From: Burkholderia pseudomultivorans
GTDB lineage: Bacteria > Pseudomonadota > Gammaproteobacteria > Burkholderiales > Burkholderiaceae
NCBI RefSeq assembly: GCF_001718415.1
Contig: NZ_CP013378.1
Span: 3,782,001-3,846,000 of the forward strand
Length of the DNA stretch: 64,000 nucleotides
Reading direction: 5' to 3'
The notes below the pieces were generated by a model, which made no database searches, was not told where the DNA came from, and was given only the letters and a program-made list of their open reading frames with translations. Below, in pieces: positions 6,723 to 16,806 of the stretch (the stretch's first letter is position 1; each line of letters opens with the position of its first letter). Position numbers and translations under genes: made by a program.

Positions 6723-8738
6723 TCACGGATGCCGGATGTAATCCACCAGCGCCCGCGTGTACTCGTCCGGCCGCCGGTCGCACAAACTGACCGCGATCGC
6801 GACCGCGAACCCGGCCGGCACCCCGAACACGCCCGAGCTGATCGGCTCGATCCCGAACCACGTCGGCCCCGCGAAGCCCGTCAGCTGCGTGAAGTACGGA
6901 TAGGTCGACACGATGTAATACACGCAGACCGCCAGCCCCGTCACCATCCCTGCAATCGCGCCGCGCGTGGTCGTGCGCTTCCAGAACACGCCGAGCACCA
7001 GCACCGGAAAGAAGCTCGAGGCCGCAAGCGAGAACGCCGCGCCGACCAGGAACAGGATCTTCCCCGTGTTCAGCGACGCCACGTACGACGCGAACAGCGC
7101 CACGCCGAGCAGCAGCACCTTCGAGATCGTCACGCGCCGCTGGCTCGTCGCGTCGGGTGCGACCATGCAGTAGTAGACATCGTGCGACAGCGCGTTCGCG
7201 ATCGTCAGCAACAGCCCGTCCGCGGTCGACAGCGCGGCCGCGAGCGCGCCGGCCGCGACCAGCCCCGATATCACGTACGGCAGCCCCGCGATCTCGGGTG
7301 CCGCGAGCACGACCATGTCCGGCTGCATCTGGATCTCCGACCAGCGCACGATGCCGTCGCGAATCTCGTCGACCACGCTGATCAGATCCGGCTCGAAGTG
7401 ATGCCACTGCGTGACCCACGCCGGCAGTTCCGCAAACGGCCGCCCGACGAGGTTCGCGAGGATCTCGTACTTGATCATCACCGCGAGCACCGGCACGCTC
7501 AGATAGAACAGTGCGATGAAGAACAGCGTCCAGCCGACCGAGCGGCGCGCCGATGCGACCGAGGTCGTCGTGTTGTAGCGCGTCAGGATGTGCGGCAGGC
7601 TCGCGGTGCCGAGCGACAGGCACAGCAGCAGCGCGAGGAAATTGCGCTCGCGCGGTTTGCGCTCGGCATCGCTGACGGCGGGAAACGGCTCGTGCATCGG
7701 CACCGGCGGCTCGGCACGCGCGAGCAGGTCGTCGCGCATCTGCGTCCACACCACGCGCGCCGCCGCCGGGTCGCGCGGGAAGTCGGCCAGCTCGCGCTCG
7801 CGCTGGCTGATCTCGCGCAGCGGCCCGTTGTGGCGCCGCAGCTCGGCGAGCTGGTCGACGAGCTGACGACGCACTTCGCCGTACGATGCCGGCAGCCGGT
7901 CGAGCTGCGTCTGGATGAACGCGGCCCGCCGCCGGTACGCCTCGCGCACCTGCTGCTCCTCGGCCGCGTCGCGCACCTGCGCCTCGCGCGCCGCGACGCG
8001 CTCCATCAGCTTGCCGTAGTTGAACTGCGGCACGGGCCCGAGTCCGTTCTTCATCGCGATCAGCGACACCGGTATCAGGATCGCGCTGATCAGGATGATG
8101 TACTGCGCGACCTGCGTCCACGTCACCGCGCGCATCCCGCCGAGAAACGAGCAGACGAGGATGCCCGCGAGCCCGCAGAAGATGCCGATCGCGAAGTCGA
8201 CGCCGATGAAGCGCGTCGCGATCAGCCCGATCCCCTGGATCTGCGCGACCAGATAGACGAACGAACAGAGGATCGCCGCGCCCGCCGCGAGCGCACGCAC
8301 CGCGGTGCTGGAAAAGCGCGTGCCGAGGAAATCGGGAATCGTGTAGCGCGCGAGCTTGCGCACGTATGGCGCGAGCAGGAACGCGACGAGACAGAAGCCG
8401 CCGGTCCAGCCCATCACGTAGGCGAGCGCGTCGTAGCCGGTCGCGTAGAGCGAGCCGGCCAGCCCGATGAACGACGCGGCCGACAACCAGTCGGCCGCCG
8501 TCGCCATCCCGTTGAACGCGGACGGCACGCGCCGCCCGGCCACGTAGTACTCGACCAGATCGGAGGTGCGCGACAGCAGCCCGATCACCGCATAGACGGC
8601 GATCGGCACGAACAGGAACACGTAGCCGACCCATACGCCGGAGCCGGCCGCGCGCTCGATGCGCCACAGCAGCAGCACGAAGCCGAGGAAGCCAAGCGTG
8701 TAGAGCGCATACGCGCGTATCAGTCGATGCGTGAGCAT
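6723..8738 (-). CDS. Sodium:solute symporter large subunit (SSSF, VC_2705-type; acetate/carboxylate uptake likely)
   Basis: This 671-aa inner-membrane protein has about 13 hydrophobic segments and belongs to the sodium/solute symporter family. Segments such as VPSAFNGMATAADWLSAASFIGL and GGMRAVTWTQVAQYIILI match the ActP-like branch. Between about residues 215 and 345 there is a hydrophilic, charged, coiled-coil-like insertion (KLMERVAAREAQVRDAAEEQ) that ordinary ActP proteins lack but the VC_2705 subfamily carries. It starts 3 bases after the small DUF4212 subunit and follows acetyl-CoA synthetase, so uptake of acetate or another short carboxylate with Na+ is a reasonable inference. Confidence 0.9.
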   Translation of the reverse strand: MLTHRLIRAYALYTLGFLGFVLLLWRIERAAGSGVWVGYVFLFVPIAVYAVIGLLSRTSDLVEYYVAGRRVPSAFNGMATAADWLSAASFIGLAGSLYATGYDALAYVMGWTGGFCLVAFLLAPYVRKLARYTIPDFLGTRFSSTAVRALAAGAAILCSFVYLVAQIQGIGLIATRFIGVDFAIGIFCGLAGILVCSFLGGMRAVTWTQVAQYIILISAILIPVSLIAMKNGLGPVPQFNYGKLMERVAAREAQVRDAAEEQQVREAYRRRAAFIQTQLDRLPASYGEVRRQLVDQLAELRRHNGPLREISQRERELADFPRDPAAARVVWTQMRDDLLARAEPPVPMHEPFPAVSDAERKPRERNFLALLLCLSLGTASLPHILTRYNTTTSVASARRSVGWTLFFIALFYLSVPVLAVMIKYEILANLVGRPFAELPAWVTQWHHFEPDLISVVDEIRDGIVRWSEIQMQPDMVVLAAPEIAGLPYVISGLVAAGALAAALSTADGLLLTIANALSHDVYYCMVAPDATSQRRVTISKVLLLGVALFASYVASLNTGKILFLVGAAFSLAASSFFPVLVLGVFWKRTTTRGAIAGMVTGLAVCVYYIVSTYPYFTQLTGFAGPTWFGIEPISSGVFGVPAGFAVAIAVSLCDRRPDEYTRALVDYIRHP

Positions 8739-8741
8739 GAA

Positions 8742-9104
8742 TCAGCGTCCGTCGTGCGTATTGGGCGTATCGCGCGTATTGCCCGCGCGCGCCGCATGCT
8801 CGTCGTATGCACGGCGCAACGCGCGGTCGGCGCGCTGCATCAGTCCGATGTAGACGGCGATCAGCACGAGATAGACGAGAATCGCGCCCTGCGCGCCGAC
8901 GTAGAACGGCAGGCTGAAGCCGGCGAAATGCACACCGGCGAGCGCGGGCGCGAAGAACGGCACGACGAACGACACCGCGAAGCCGATCGCCATCAGCACC
9001 ACGATCAGCACCACGTTGAAACGCCAGTAGCGCGCATGTGCGCGCGCGAGCGGCTCGGGAACGGGCGGCGGCGCGACAGGCGCCGGGCGGGACGAAACGG
9101 TCAT
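8742..9104 (-). CDS. DUF4212 small subunit of the sodium/solute symporter
   Basis: This 120-aa protein has a Pro-rich N-terminus, two hydrophobic helices (about residues 28-52 and 68-95) and a charged C-terminus. The sequence ARYWRFNVVLIVVLMAIGF and the following FVVPFFAPALAGVHFAGFSLPFYVGAQG match the DUF4212 family that always sits beside VC_2705-type symporters. Start chosen at 9104; there is no clear Shine-Dalgarno because the region just before it is the U-tract of the acs terminator. It probably forms a complex with the downstream symporter. Confidence 0.88.
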   Translation of the reverse strand: MTVSSRPAPVAPPPVPEPLARAHARYWRFNVVLIVVLMAIGFAVSFVVPFFAPALAGVHFAGFSLPFYVGAQGAILVYLVLIAVYIGLMQRADRALRRAYDEHAARAGNTRDTPNTHDGR

Positions 9105-9115
9105 GCCGTTATGTA

Positions 9116-9160
9116 ACAAAAAGCCCCTGCGCGGGCAATCGGGAATGCCGCGCAGGGGCT
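9116..9160 (-). terminator. Terminator/attenuator between acs and the symporter genes
   Basis: On the minus strand AGCCCCTGCGCGG pairs with CCGCGCAGGGGCT across a 12-14-base loop and is followed by TTTTTGTT. It lies 30 bases after the acs stop. The U-tract ends only about 12 bases before the DUF4212 start codon, so readthrough or a promoter inside acs would be needed to express the transporter. Confidence 0.8.
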
Positions 9161-9189
9161 CATGCGCGCGACGCGCATGCCGGACGCGA

Positions 9190-11172
<1,983 letters not shown>

Positions 11173-11474
11173 CGACTACCCCTTGGTGAACATGAATCCT
11201 CTGCATGGCGGCGCGATCGTGCGCGCCGCGTGTTGGCCGGCGCATGCGCGCCGCTGTCTCCCACCCATCCGCACACGCCCCGTCGGGTCATGTGCGATGT
11301 TGCACCGCACCAGGCCACGCGATGGAGATCGCGCGAGCCGGTCAGCTTCCACGATAAGCGCCTGAACTTACCCGTCACTTACGCGGCGCGATCGTTTCGC
11401 GCGCCGGCCGGCGCTTGGCGCGGCAACGACCGCGACCCTACAATCCTAACTGAACTCGCCTTCCGGATTCCAGC
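11173..11474. other. Divergent intergenic region, acs / DMT transporter
   Basis: About 300 bases with no supportable gene. It should carry the acs promoter and that of the DMT-family gene. I found no clear sigma54 (GG-N10-GC) site or palindromic operator. The sequence ccctacaatccta near 11440 gives a TACAAT-type -10 for the rightward gene. Confidence 0.4.
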
Positions 11475-12374
11475 TTGAATCGCTACGCTTTCTTCCTCAT
11501 CCTGTCGATGCTGTTCGTCGGCAGCAACGTCGGCATCGGCAAATCGATCGTCGCCTTCGTCCCCGTCGCCATCCTCGCCACGCTGCGCTTCGTGATCGCC
11601 ATCGCAGTGCTGTGGCCGCTGTTCAGCCCCGTCAAGATGCGCGCGGTCAAGCGCGGCGAGTGGCTGAACCTGTTCCTGCAGGCCTTCTTCGGCACCTTCA
11701 TGTTTACGCTGCTGATGCTCAACGGCGTGCAGCGCACCAGCGCGGTGGCGGCCGGCGTCATCACCAGCACGATCCCGGCGATCGTCGCGCTGTTCGCATG
11801 GCTGATCCTGCGCGAAAAACCGAACGCTCGTGCACTCGTGTCGATCGCGCTCGCGATCGCCGGCGTCGTGACGATCAATCTCGCGAACGGCAGTGCGACC
11901 GCGCCCGGCGCGTCGGCCGGCTCGCTCACCGGCAACCTGCTGATTCTCGGCGCGGTGTGCTGCGAATCGATCTACGTGATCCTGTCGCGCCGGCTCACGC
12001 AGACGCTCGCGCCGATCGACATCTGCGCGTATACGCACCTGTTCGGCCTGTGCCTGATGCTGCCGCTCGGCGCGACGGCCTTGTGGCATTTCGATTACGC
12101 GAGCGTGCCGGCCGGCACCTGGGCGCTGGTCGTCTGGTATGGCCTGTCGGCCAGCATCTTCTCGTTCTGGTTGTGGATGAAGGGCATCCGGCACGTGCCG
12201 GGCAGTCTCGCCGGCGTGTTCAGCGCGGTGCTGCCGGTTGCCGCGGCCGTCTACGGGATCGCGTTCCTCGGCGAGCGCCCGACGCTCGCGCACGGCATCG
12301 CGCTCGCCTGCGTCGTCACGGGCATCGTGCTCGCCAGCCTGCGCGTGAAGCGCGCGCCGGCGGCCGCGTCCTGA
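11475..12374 (+). CDS. DMT-superfamily (EamA) transporter
   Basis: This 299-aa inner-membrane protein has ten hydrophobic helices arranged as two EamA repeats. The first begins MNRYAFFLILSMLFVGSNVG and ends around residue 135; the second begins near GNLLILGAVCCESIYVILS. Typical residues LMLNGVQRTSAVAAGVITSTIPAIVALFAW are present. Such proteins export amino acids or other metabolites; the substrate cannot be assigned. The start is TTG at 11475, since no in-frame ATG occurs before the first helix. It is transcribed away from acs. Confidence 0.88.
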   Translation: MNRYAFFLILSMLFVGSNVGIGKSIVAFVPVAILATLRFVIAIAVLWPLFSPVKMRAVKRGEWLNLFLQAFFGTFMFTLLMLNGVQRTSAVAAGVITSTIPAIVALFAWLILREKPNARALVSIALAIAGVVTINLANGSATAPGASAGSLTGNLLILGAVCCESIYVILSRRLTQTLAPIDICAYTHLFGLCLMLPLGATALWHFDYASVPAGTWALVVWYGLSASIFSFWLWMKGIRHVPGSLAGVFSAVLPVAAAVYGIAFLGERPTLAHGIALACVVTGIVLASLRVKRAPAAAS

Positions 12375-12487
12375 TCCGTCCCCGGCGATCCCGGCGCGTC
12401 GCTGCAGCCGCGCCGGCCGACGCGTTACAATAGCGCGCCTTTTCAAGAATACCCCCGATACCTGCGCATCGCGCCCGTACGCTCACC

Positions 12488-13072
12488 ATGTCCGCCCCGC
12501 ATTCGCCCGGCCGTCCCGCCCCTCGTTCGTTGCGCCCGCTGCCCGCGCTGATCTTCATGAGCCGCTGGCTCCAGGTTCCGCTGTATCTGGGCCTGATCGT
12601 CGCGCAGGCCGTCTATGTGTTCCTGTTCCTGAAGGAAGTCTGGCACCTGCTGTCGCATACGACGGGCCTCGACGAAATCAGCGTGATGCTCGCGGTGCTC
12701 GGCCTGATCGACGTGGTGATGATCTCGAACCTGCTGATCATGGTGATCGTCGGCGGCTACGAAACGTTCGTGTCGCGCCTCGGCATCGAAGGGCATCCCG
12801 ACGAGCCCGAATGGCTCGACCACGTGAACGCGGGCGTGCTGAAGGTGAAGCTGTCGATGGCGCTGATCAGCATTTCGTCGATCCACCTGCTGAAGACCTT
12901 CATCAACCCGGATCAGCACACCGTGCACGCGATCATGTGGCAGGTGATCATCCACGTGTCGTTCCTCGTGTCGGCGCTCGTGATGGCGTGGGTCGACCGC
13001 CTGACGACCCACACGCACCCGGCCCATTTCCACGAGACGCCGGCGCACGCCGCGTCCCGCACGCCGGCCTGA
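12488..13072 (+). CDS. YqhA-family (UPF0114) membrane protein
   Basis: This 194-aa protein has a short basic-Pro N-terminal extension and four hydrophobic segments. The stretch SRWLQVPLYLGLIVAQAVYV and the following DVVMISNLLIMVIVGGYETFVS, then LKVKLSMALISISSIHLLKTF, are diagnostic of UPF0114. Function is unknown for the family. A TACAAT -10-like sequence lies at about 12425. The C-terminal tail is His-rich (THTHPAHFHETPAH), which is unusual and might bind metal. It is 44 bases upstream of fumarase. Confidence 0.92.
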   Translation: MSAPHSPGRPAPRSLRPLPALIFMSRWLQVPLYLGLIVAQAVYVFLFLKEVWHLLSHTTGLDEISVMLAVLGLIDVVMISNLLIMVIVGGYETFVSRLGIEGHPDEPEWLDHVNAGVLKVKLSMALISISSIHLLKTFINPDQHTVHAIMWQVIIHVSFLVSALVMAWVDRLTTHTHPAHFHETPAHAASRTPA

Positions 13073-13116
13073 ACCGCCGGCCACGCATTCCCCACAGTCC
13101 TCACAGAGTCTCAGCC

Positions 13117-14640
13117 ATGACCGTCATCAAACAGGAAGACCTGATCCAGAGCATCGCGGATTCGCTGCAGTACATCAGCTACTACCATCCGCTCGACTAC
13201 ATCCAGGCCCTCGGCCGCGCGTACGAGCTGGAAGAAAGCCCGGCCGCGAAGGACGCGATCGCGCAGATCCTCACGAACAGCCGCATGTGCGCGGAAGGCA
13301 AGCGCCCGATCTGCCAGGACACCGGGATCGTCACGATCTTCGTGAAGGTCGGCATGGACGTGCGCTGGGACGGCGCGACGATGGGCGTCACCGACATGAT
13401 CAACGAAGGCGTGCGCCGCGGCTACACGCACCCGGACAACGTGCTGCGCGCGTCGATCGTCAATCCGCCGGAAGGCGCCCGCAAGAATACCAAGGACAAC
13501 ACGCCGGCCGTGATCCACTACGAGATCGTGCCGGGCGACAAGGTCGACGTGCAGGTCGCGGCGAAGGGCGGCGGCTCGGAGAACAAGTCGAAGTTCGTGA
13601 TGCTGAACCCGTCCGACTCGATCGTCGACTGGGTGCTGAAGACGGTCCCGACCATGGGCGCTGGCTGGTGCCCGCCCGGCATGCTCGGGATCGGCATCGG
13701 CGGCACCGCCGAGAAGGCGATGCTGATGGCGAAGGAATCGCTGATGGATCCGATCGACATCCAGGAAATCATTGCGCGCGGCCCGCAGGACTGGATCGAG
13801 GAGCTGCGTGTCGAGCTGCACGAGAAGGTCAACGCGCTCGGCATCGGCGCGCAGGGTCTCGGCGGCCTGTCGACGGTGCTCGACGTGAAGATCATGGCCA
13901 CGGCCACGCACGCGGCGTCGAAGCCGGTCGCGCTGATCCCGAACTGCGCGGCCACGCGCCACGCGCACTTCGTGCTCGACGGCTCGGGCCCGGCGAAGCT
14001 CGAAGCGCCGTCGCTCGACGCCTGGCCGAAGGTGCAGTGGGAGCCGAACACGGAAACCAGCAAGCGCGTCGACCTCAACACGCTGACGCCGGAAGAAGTC
14101 GCGAGCTGGAAGCCGGGCCAGACGCTGCTGCTGTCGGGCAAGATGCTCACGGGCCGCGACGCCGCGCACAAGCGCATCGCCGACATGCTCGCGAAGGGCG
14201 AGAAGCTGCCGGTCGACTTCACGAACCGCGTGATCTACTACGTCGGCCCGGTCGATCCGGTGCGTGACGAAGTGGTCGGCCCGGCCGGCCCGACGACCGC
14301 GACGCGGATGGACAAGTTCACCGAGACGATGCTCGCGCAGACGGGCCTGATCTCGATGATCGGCAAGGCCGAACGCGGCCCGGTCGCGATCGAGGCGATC
14401 AAGAAGCACAAGGCCGCCTACCTGATGGCGGTCGGCGGCGCGGCTTACCTCGTGTCGAAGGCGATCCGCGATGCGAAGGTCATCGCGTTCGAGGATCTGG
14501 GCATGGAAGCGATCTACGAGTTCGACGTGCAGGACATGCCTGTAACAGTTGCTGTCGATTCGTCGGGCACCTCGGTGCACCAGACCGGCCCGAAGGAATG
14601 GCAGGCGAAGATCGGCAAGATCCCGGTCGCCGCCGCTTAA
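13117..14640 (+). CDS. fumA: Class I fumarate hydratase ([4Fe-4S])
   Basis: The 507-aa enzyme interconverts fumarate and malate in the TCA cycle. It is the oxygen-sensitive iron-sulfur class I type. Alpha and beta domains are fused in one chain. Three conserved cysteines that would hold the cluster are at about residues 66 (PICQDTG), 185 (GAGWCPPG) and 277 (LIPNCAATRH). The length matches the ~505-550 of the family. The start was set at ATG 13117 (MTVIKQEDLIQS) although the frame is open further upstream inside yqhA. The iron-dependent enzyme lies next to iron-storage genes. A strong terminator follows. Confidence 0.96.
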   Translation: MTVIKQEDLIQSIADSLQYISYYHPLDYIQALGRAYELEESPAAKDAIAQILTNSRMCAEGKRPICQDTGIVTIFVKVGMDVRWDGATMGVTDMINEGVRRGYTHPDNVLRASIVNPPEGARKNTKDNTPAVIHYEIVPGDKVDVQVAAKGGGSENKSKFVMLNPSDSIVDWVLKTVPTMGAGWCPPGMLGIGIGGTAEKAMLMAKESLMDPIDIQEIIARGPQDWIEELRVELHEKVNALGIGAQGLGGLSTVLDVKIMATATHAASKPVALIPNCAATRHAHFVLDGSGPAKLEAPSLDAWPKVQWEPNTETSKRVDLNTLTPEEVASWKPGQTLLLSGKMLTGRDAAHKRIADMLAKGEKLPVDFTNRVIYYVGPVDPVRDEVVGPAGPTTATRMDKFTETMLAQTGLISMIGKAERGPVAIEAIKKHKAAYLMAVGGAAYLVSKAIRDAKVIAFEDLGMEAIYEFDVQDMPVTVAVDSSGTSVHQTGPKEWQAKIGKIPVAAA

Positions 14641-14655
14641 GCGCGACGCCACGAA

Positions 14656-14684
14656 AGGCCGGACGGAAGGTGTCCGGCCTTTTT
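14656..14684 (+). terminator. Terminator after fumarase
   Basis: AGGCCGGAC and GTCCGGCCT form a 9-bp stem around GGAAGGT and are followed by TTTTTA. It sits 16 bases behind the fumarase stop codon. Confidence 0.9.
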
Positions 14685-14742
14685 ACTTCTCATTCTCATT
14701 ATGGTGTGCGGCCGATCGCGCGCGGCTGATTCTCATTACGCC
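14685..14742. promoter_or_regulatory. Two candidate Fur-box-like sites before bfr
   Basis: The sequences cttctcattctcattatgg (14686-14704) and gctgattctcattacgcc (14725-14742) read on the other strand as ATAATGAGAATGAGAA and GTAATGAGAATCAG, close to the repeated AATGAGAAT core of Fur boxes. They lie about 100-150 bases before the bfr start. Inferred role: iron-dependent control of bacterioferritin. Confidence 0.45.
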
Positions 14743-14836
14743 GCAAACGCAGGCCGGGCAAGGCTTCGAGGCTTGGCATTTCGCGTTCGAGCGATTATCG
14801 TTCGGGTTCTGAAGCGCTACTGAACAAGGAACAACC

Positions 14837-15313
14837 ATGCAAGGCGACAAGAAAGTCATCGAATACCTGAACGCCCAGTTGAAGAACGAGCTGACGGCGA
14901 TCAACCAGTACTTCCTGCATGCCCGCATGTACAAGCACTGGGGCCTCGACAAGCTCGGCAAGCACGAATACGACGAGTCGATCGGCGAAATGAAGCATGC
15001 CGACTGGCTGATCGAGCGCGTGTTCATGCTCGACGGGCTGCCGAACCTGCAGGACCTGCACAAGCTGCTGGTCGGCGAGGAAACCGAAGAGATCCTGAAG
15101 TGCGACCTGAAGCTCGAGCAGATCTCGCAGTCCACCTGCAAGGAAGCGATCGCCTACTGCGAATCGGTCCGCGACTACGTGTCGCGCGAGATCTTCGAAA
15201 AGATCCTCGACGACACCGAAGAGCATATCGACTGGCTCGAAACGCAGATCGACCTGATCGCGAAGGTCGGCCTCCAGAACTACCAGCAGTCGATGATGGG
15301 TTCGCCGGAGTAA
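14837..15313 (+). CDS. bfr: Bacterioferritin
   Basis: The 158-aa protein stores iron as a haem-containing 24-mer with a ferroxidase centre. It aligns along its length with E. coli Bfr. Glu18 ([11 protein letters not shown]), Glu51 and His54 (DEMKHAD-like GEMKHAD) and the later [11 protein letters not shown] supply ferroxidase ligands, and Met52 in GEMKHAD is the haem ligand. The start is preceded by AAGGAACAACC. The ferredoxin that releases its iron, Bfd, lies just after murI, so the two proteins likely work together. Fur-like sites lie upstream. Confidence 0.97.
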   Translation: MQGDKKVIEYLNAQLKNELTAINQYFLHARMYKHWGLDKLGKHEYDESIGEMKHADWLIERVFMLDGLPNLQDLHKLLVGEETEEILKCDLKLEQISQSTCKEAIAYCESVRDYVSREIFEKILDDTEEHIDWLETQIDLIAKVGLQNYQQSMMGSPE

Positions 15314-15341
15314 TCGCCTCCCCCGCCACCGCGCCGTTCGC

Positions 15342-16205
15342 ATGACGATGACGATCCAGCCCGCCGCTTCCGGGGCCCGCCCCGCCGCCCCCGTCGGTAT
15401 CTTCGACTCGGGGCTCGGCGGCCTGTCGGTGCTGCGCGCCGCGCGCGCGCACCTGCCGCACGAGTCGCTCGTCTATGTCGCCGATACGCGCTACAACCCG
15501 TACGGCGAGCGCGACGACGCGTTCATCACCGAGCGCACGCTCGCGATCGGCGAATGGTTCGTGCAGCAGGGTGCGAAAGCACTCGTCGTCGCCTGCAATA
15601 CGGCGACGGCCCAGTCGATCGCGGCCGTGCGCGAGCGCCTCGCGATTCCGCTGGTTGGCGTCGAGCCGGGCATCAAGCCGGCCGTGCAGCAGTCCGCCAG
15701 CGGTGTCGCCGGCGTGCTGGCCACCCAGGCGACGCTGCGCAGCGCGCGCTTCCAGGCGCTGCTCGAGCGCCACGGCGCCGGATGCCGCTTCATCTGCCAG
15801 CCGGGCCACGGGCTCGTGCAGGCGATCGAAAGCGGCGACACCGGGTCGCCTGCGCTGCGCGCGCTGCTCGACAGCTACCTCAGGCCGATGCTCGATGCCG
15901 GCGCCGACGCGATCGTCCTCGGCTGCACGCACTACCCGTTTCTCACTGCAACGATTCGCGACATTGTCGGCGAGCGCGTGACGATCGTCGACACGAGCGA
16001 CGCGATCGCCCTGCAACTGGCCCGCGTGCTCGACCAGCACGACCTGCGCGCGCCTGGCGGCGCCCCCGTCGCCCCACCCCGCTTCTACTCGACAGGCGAC
16101 GGCCGGCAATTGCAGGCGCTGGCGTCGACGCTGCTCGGCCTCGACGCGCCGGTCGAATCCGTCACCATTTCCTCGCCGAACGCACGCGCGTGCGCCCCGG
16201 CCTGA
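15342..16205 (+). CDS. murI: Glutamate racemase
   Basis: This 287-aa cytoplasmic enzyme makes D-glutamate for peptidoglycan. The N-terminus GIFDSGLGGLSVLRA is the family signature. The two catalytic cysteines are visible in VVACNTATAQS (near residue 85) and LGCTHYPF (near 190). The length is normal. It starts 28 bases after bfr and may share its transcript; placement between bfr and bfd is typical for Burkholderia and not functionally explained. Confidence 0.96.
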   Translation: MTMTIQPAASGARPAAPVGIFDSGLGGLSVLRAARAHLPHESLVYVADTRYNPYGERDDAFITERTLAIGEWFVQQGAKALVVACNTATAQSIAAVRERLAIPLVGVEPGIKPAVQQSASGVAGVLATQATLRSARFQALLERHGAGCRFICQPGHGLVQAIESGDTGSPALRALLDSYLRPMLDAGADAIVLGCTHYPFLTATIRDIVGERVTIVDTSDAIALQLARVLDQHDLRAPGGAPVAPPRFYSTGDGRQLQALASTLLGLDAPVESVTISSPNARACAPA

Positions 16206-16293
16206 CGCCGCCCTACACGCTCGCTCCGCAGCACCGCCGCGCCGTCCTCCGATTCAAGGGTCCGATGAGCTTTAAAAAAAGCCGACACCAGGC

Positions 16294-16332
16294 TTGTCAA
16301 CGCGGGGGAATTTAATGATAATAATTCGCATT
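16294..16332 (+). promoter_or_regulatory. bfd promoter with overlapping Fur box
   Basis: TTGTCA (16294-16299), a 17-base spacer and GATAAT (16317-16322) form a near-ideal sigma70 promoter. The sequence aatgataataattcgcatt (about 16314-16332) covering the -10 matches the 19-bp Fur consensus well, so iron-loaded Fur would block RNA polymerase directly. The start codon of bfd follows at 16355. Confidence 0.85.
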
Positions 16333-16354
16333 AACGTTAGCTATCGCACTCATC

Positions 16355-16591
16355 ATGATCGTCTGCGTGTGCAAGTCTGTTTCCGATCGCAAGATTCGCG
16401 CGTCCCTCGCCGAGGGCGTGAACTCTTTCGATGAACTCCAGTTCGAGCTTGGCGTGGCCACGTGCTGCGGCAAGTGCGAGGAGTCCGTACGCGACCTGAT
16501 GGCCGAGCAAGGCGTCTGCGCGAGCCGGTGCGGTGTCGAGCACCACGCTCACCCGATTCCGGTAACGTTCTACGACCGCAAGGCGGCCTGA
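16355..16591 (+). CDS. bfd: Bacterioferritin-associated ferredoxin
   Basis: This 78-aa [2Fe-2S] protein should reduce and mobilise iron stored in bacterioferritin. The cluster ligands are Cys4, Cys6, Cys38 and Cys41 (C-x-C near the start and CCGKC at 37-41), the spacing typical for Bfd. The extra ~15 residues at the C-terminus include two more cysteines and a His pair (CGVEHHAH), which is longer than the 64-residue E. coli Bfd. Its promoter overlaps a Fur box, consistent with induction during iron starvation. A terminator follows. Confidence 0.95.
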   Translation: MIVCVCKSVSDRKIRASLAEGVNSFDELQFELGVATCCGKCEESVRDLMAEQGVCASRCGVEHHAHPIPVTFYDRKAA

Positions 16592-16608
16592 TCGCGTCGA
16601 GTGCGCGC

Positions 16609-16635
16609 AAGCGGCTTCGGCCGCCTTTTTGTTTT
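16609..16635 (+). terminator. Terminator after bfd
   Basis: GCGGC (16611-16615), TTCG loop and GCCGC (16620-16624) followed by CTTTTTGTTTT. The UUCG tetraloop makes the stem very stable. Confidence 0.85.
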
Positions 16636-16692
16636 ACCCGTCAGCAAGCCAGCGTCTGCGCGAGCCAGCGGCCCACCTGCCCAGGAGCCTGT

Positions 16693-16755
16693 ATGGAATT
16701 GCTGATCGGTTTTTTGACCACCGTGTGCATCTCGCTGCTGATCTTCCGCAAGTGA
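16693..16755 (+). CDS. Predicted 20-residue single-span membrane peptide
   Basis: ATG at 16693 is preceded by AGGAG with a 6-base spacing (ccaggagcctgtATG), one of the clearest ribosome-binding sites in the region. The 20-codon frame ends TGA at 16755. The product starts MELLIGFLTTV and ends LLIFRK: one hydrophobic helix with a single acidic residue at the N-terminus and RK at the C-terminus. It lies between the bfd terminator and tonB. No family known to me. By analogy with other small membrane peptides it could bind and modulate a larger membrane protein, for example the TonB-ExbBD complex, but that is a guess. Confidence 0.6.
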   Translation: MELLIGFLTTVCISLLIFRK

Positions 16756-16806
16756 TCCCGTTTCACCCGCCGCGCCCCGGGTGCGACGTCGTCCTTTCAA
16801 GCTAAC

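Noticed and set aside
6729..9116. A 795-codon + strand frame opposite the symporter genes
   Set aside because: Same shadow composition; the minus-strand transporter genes are well supported.
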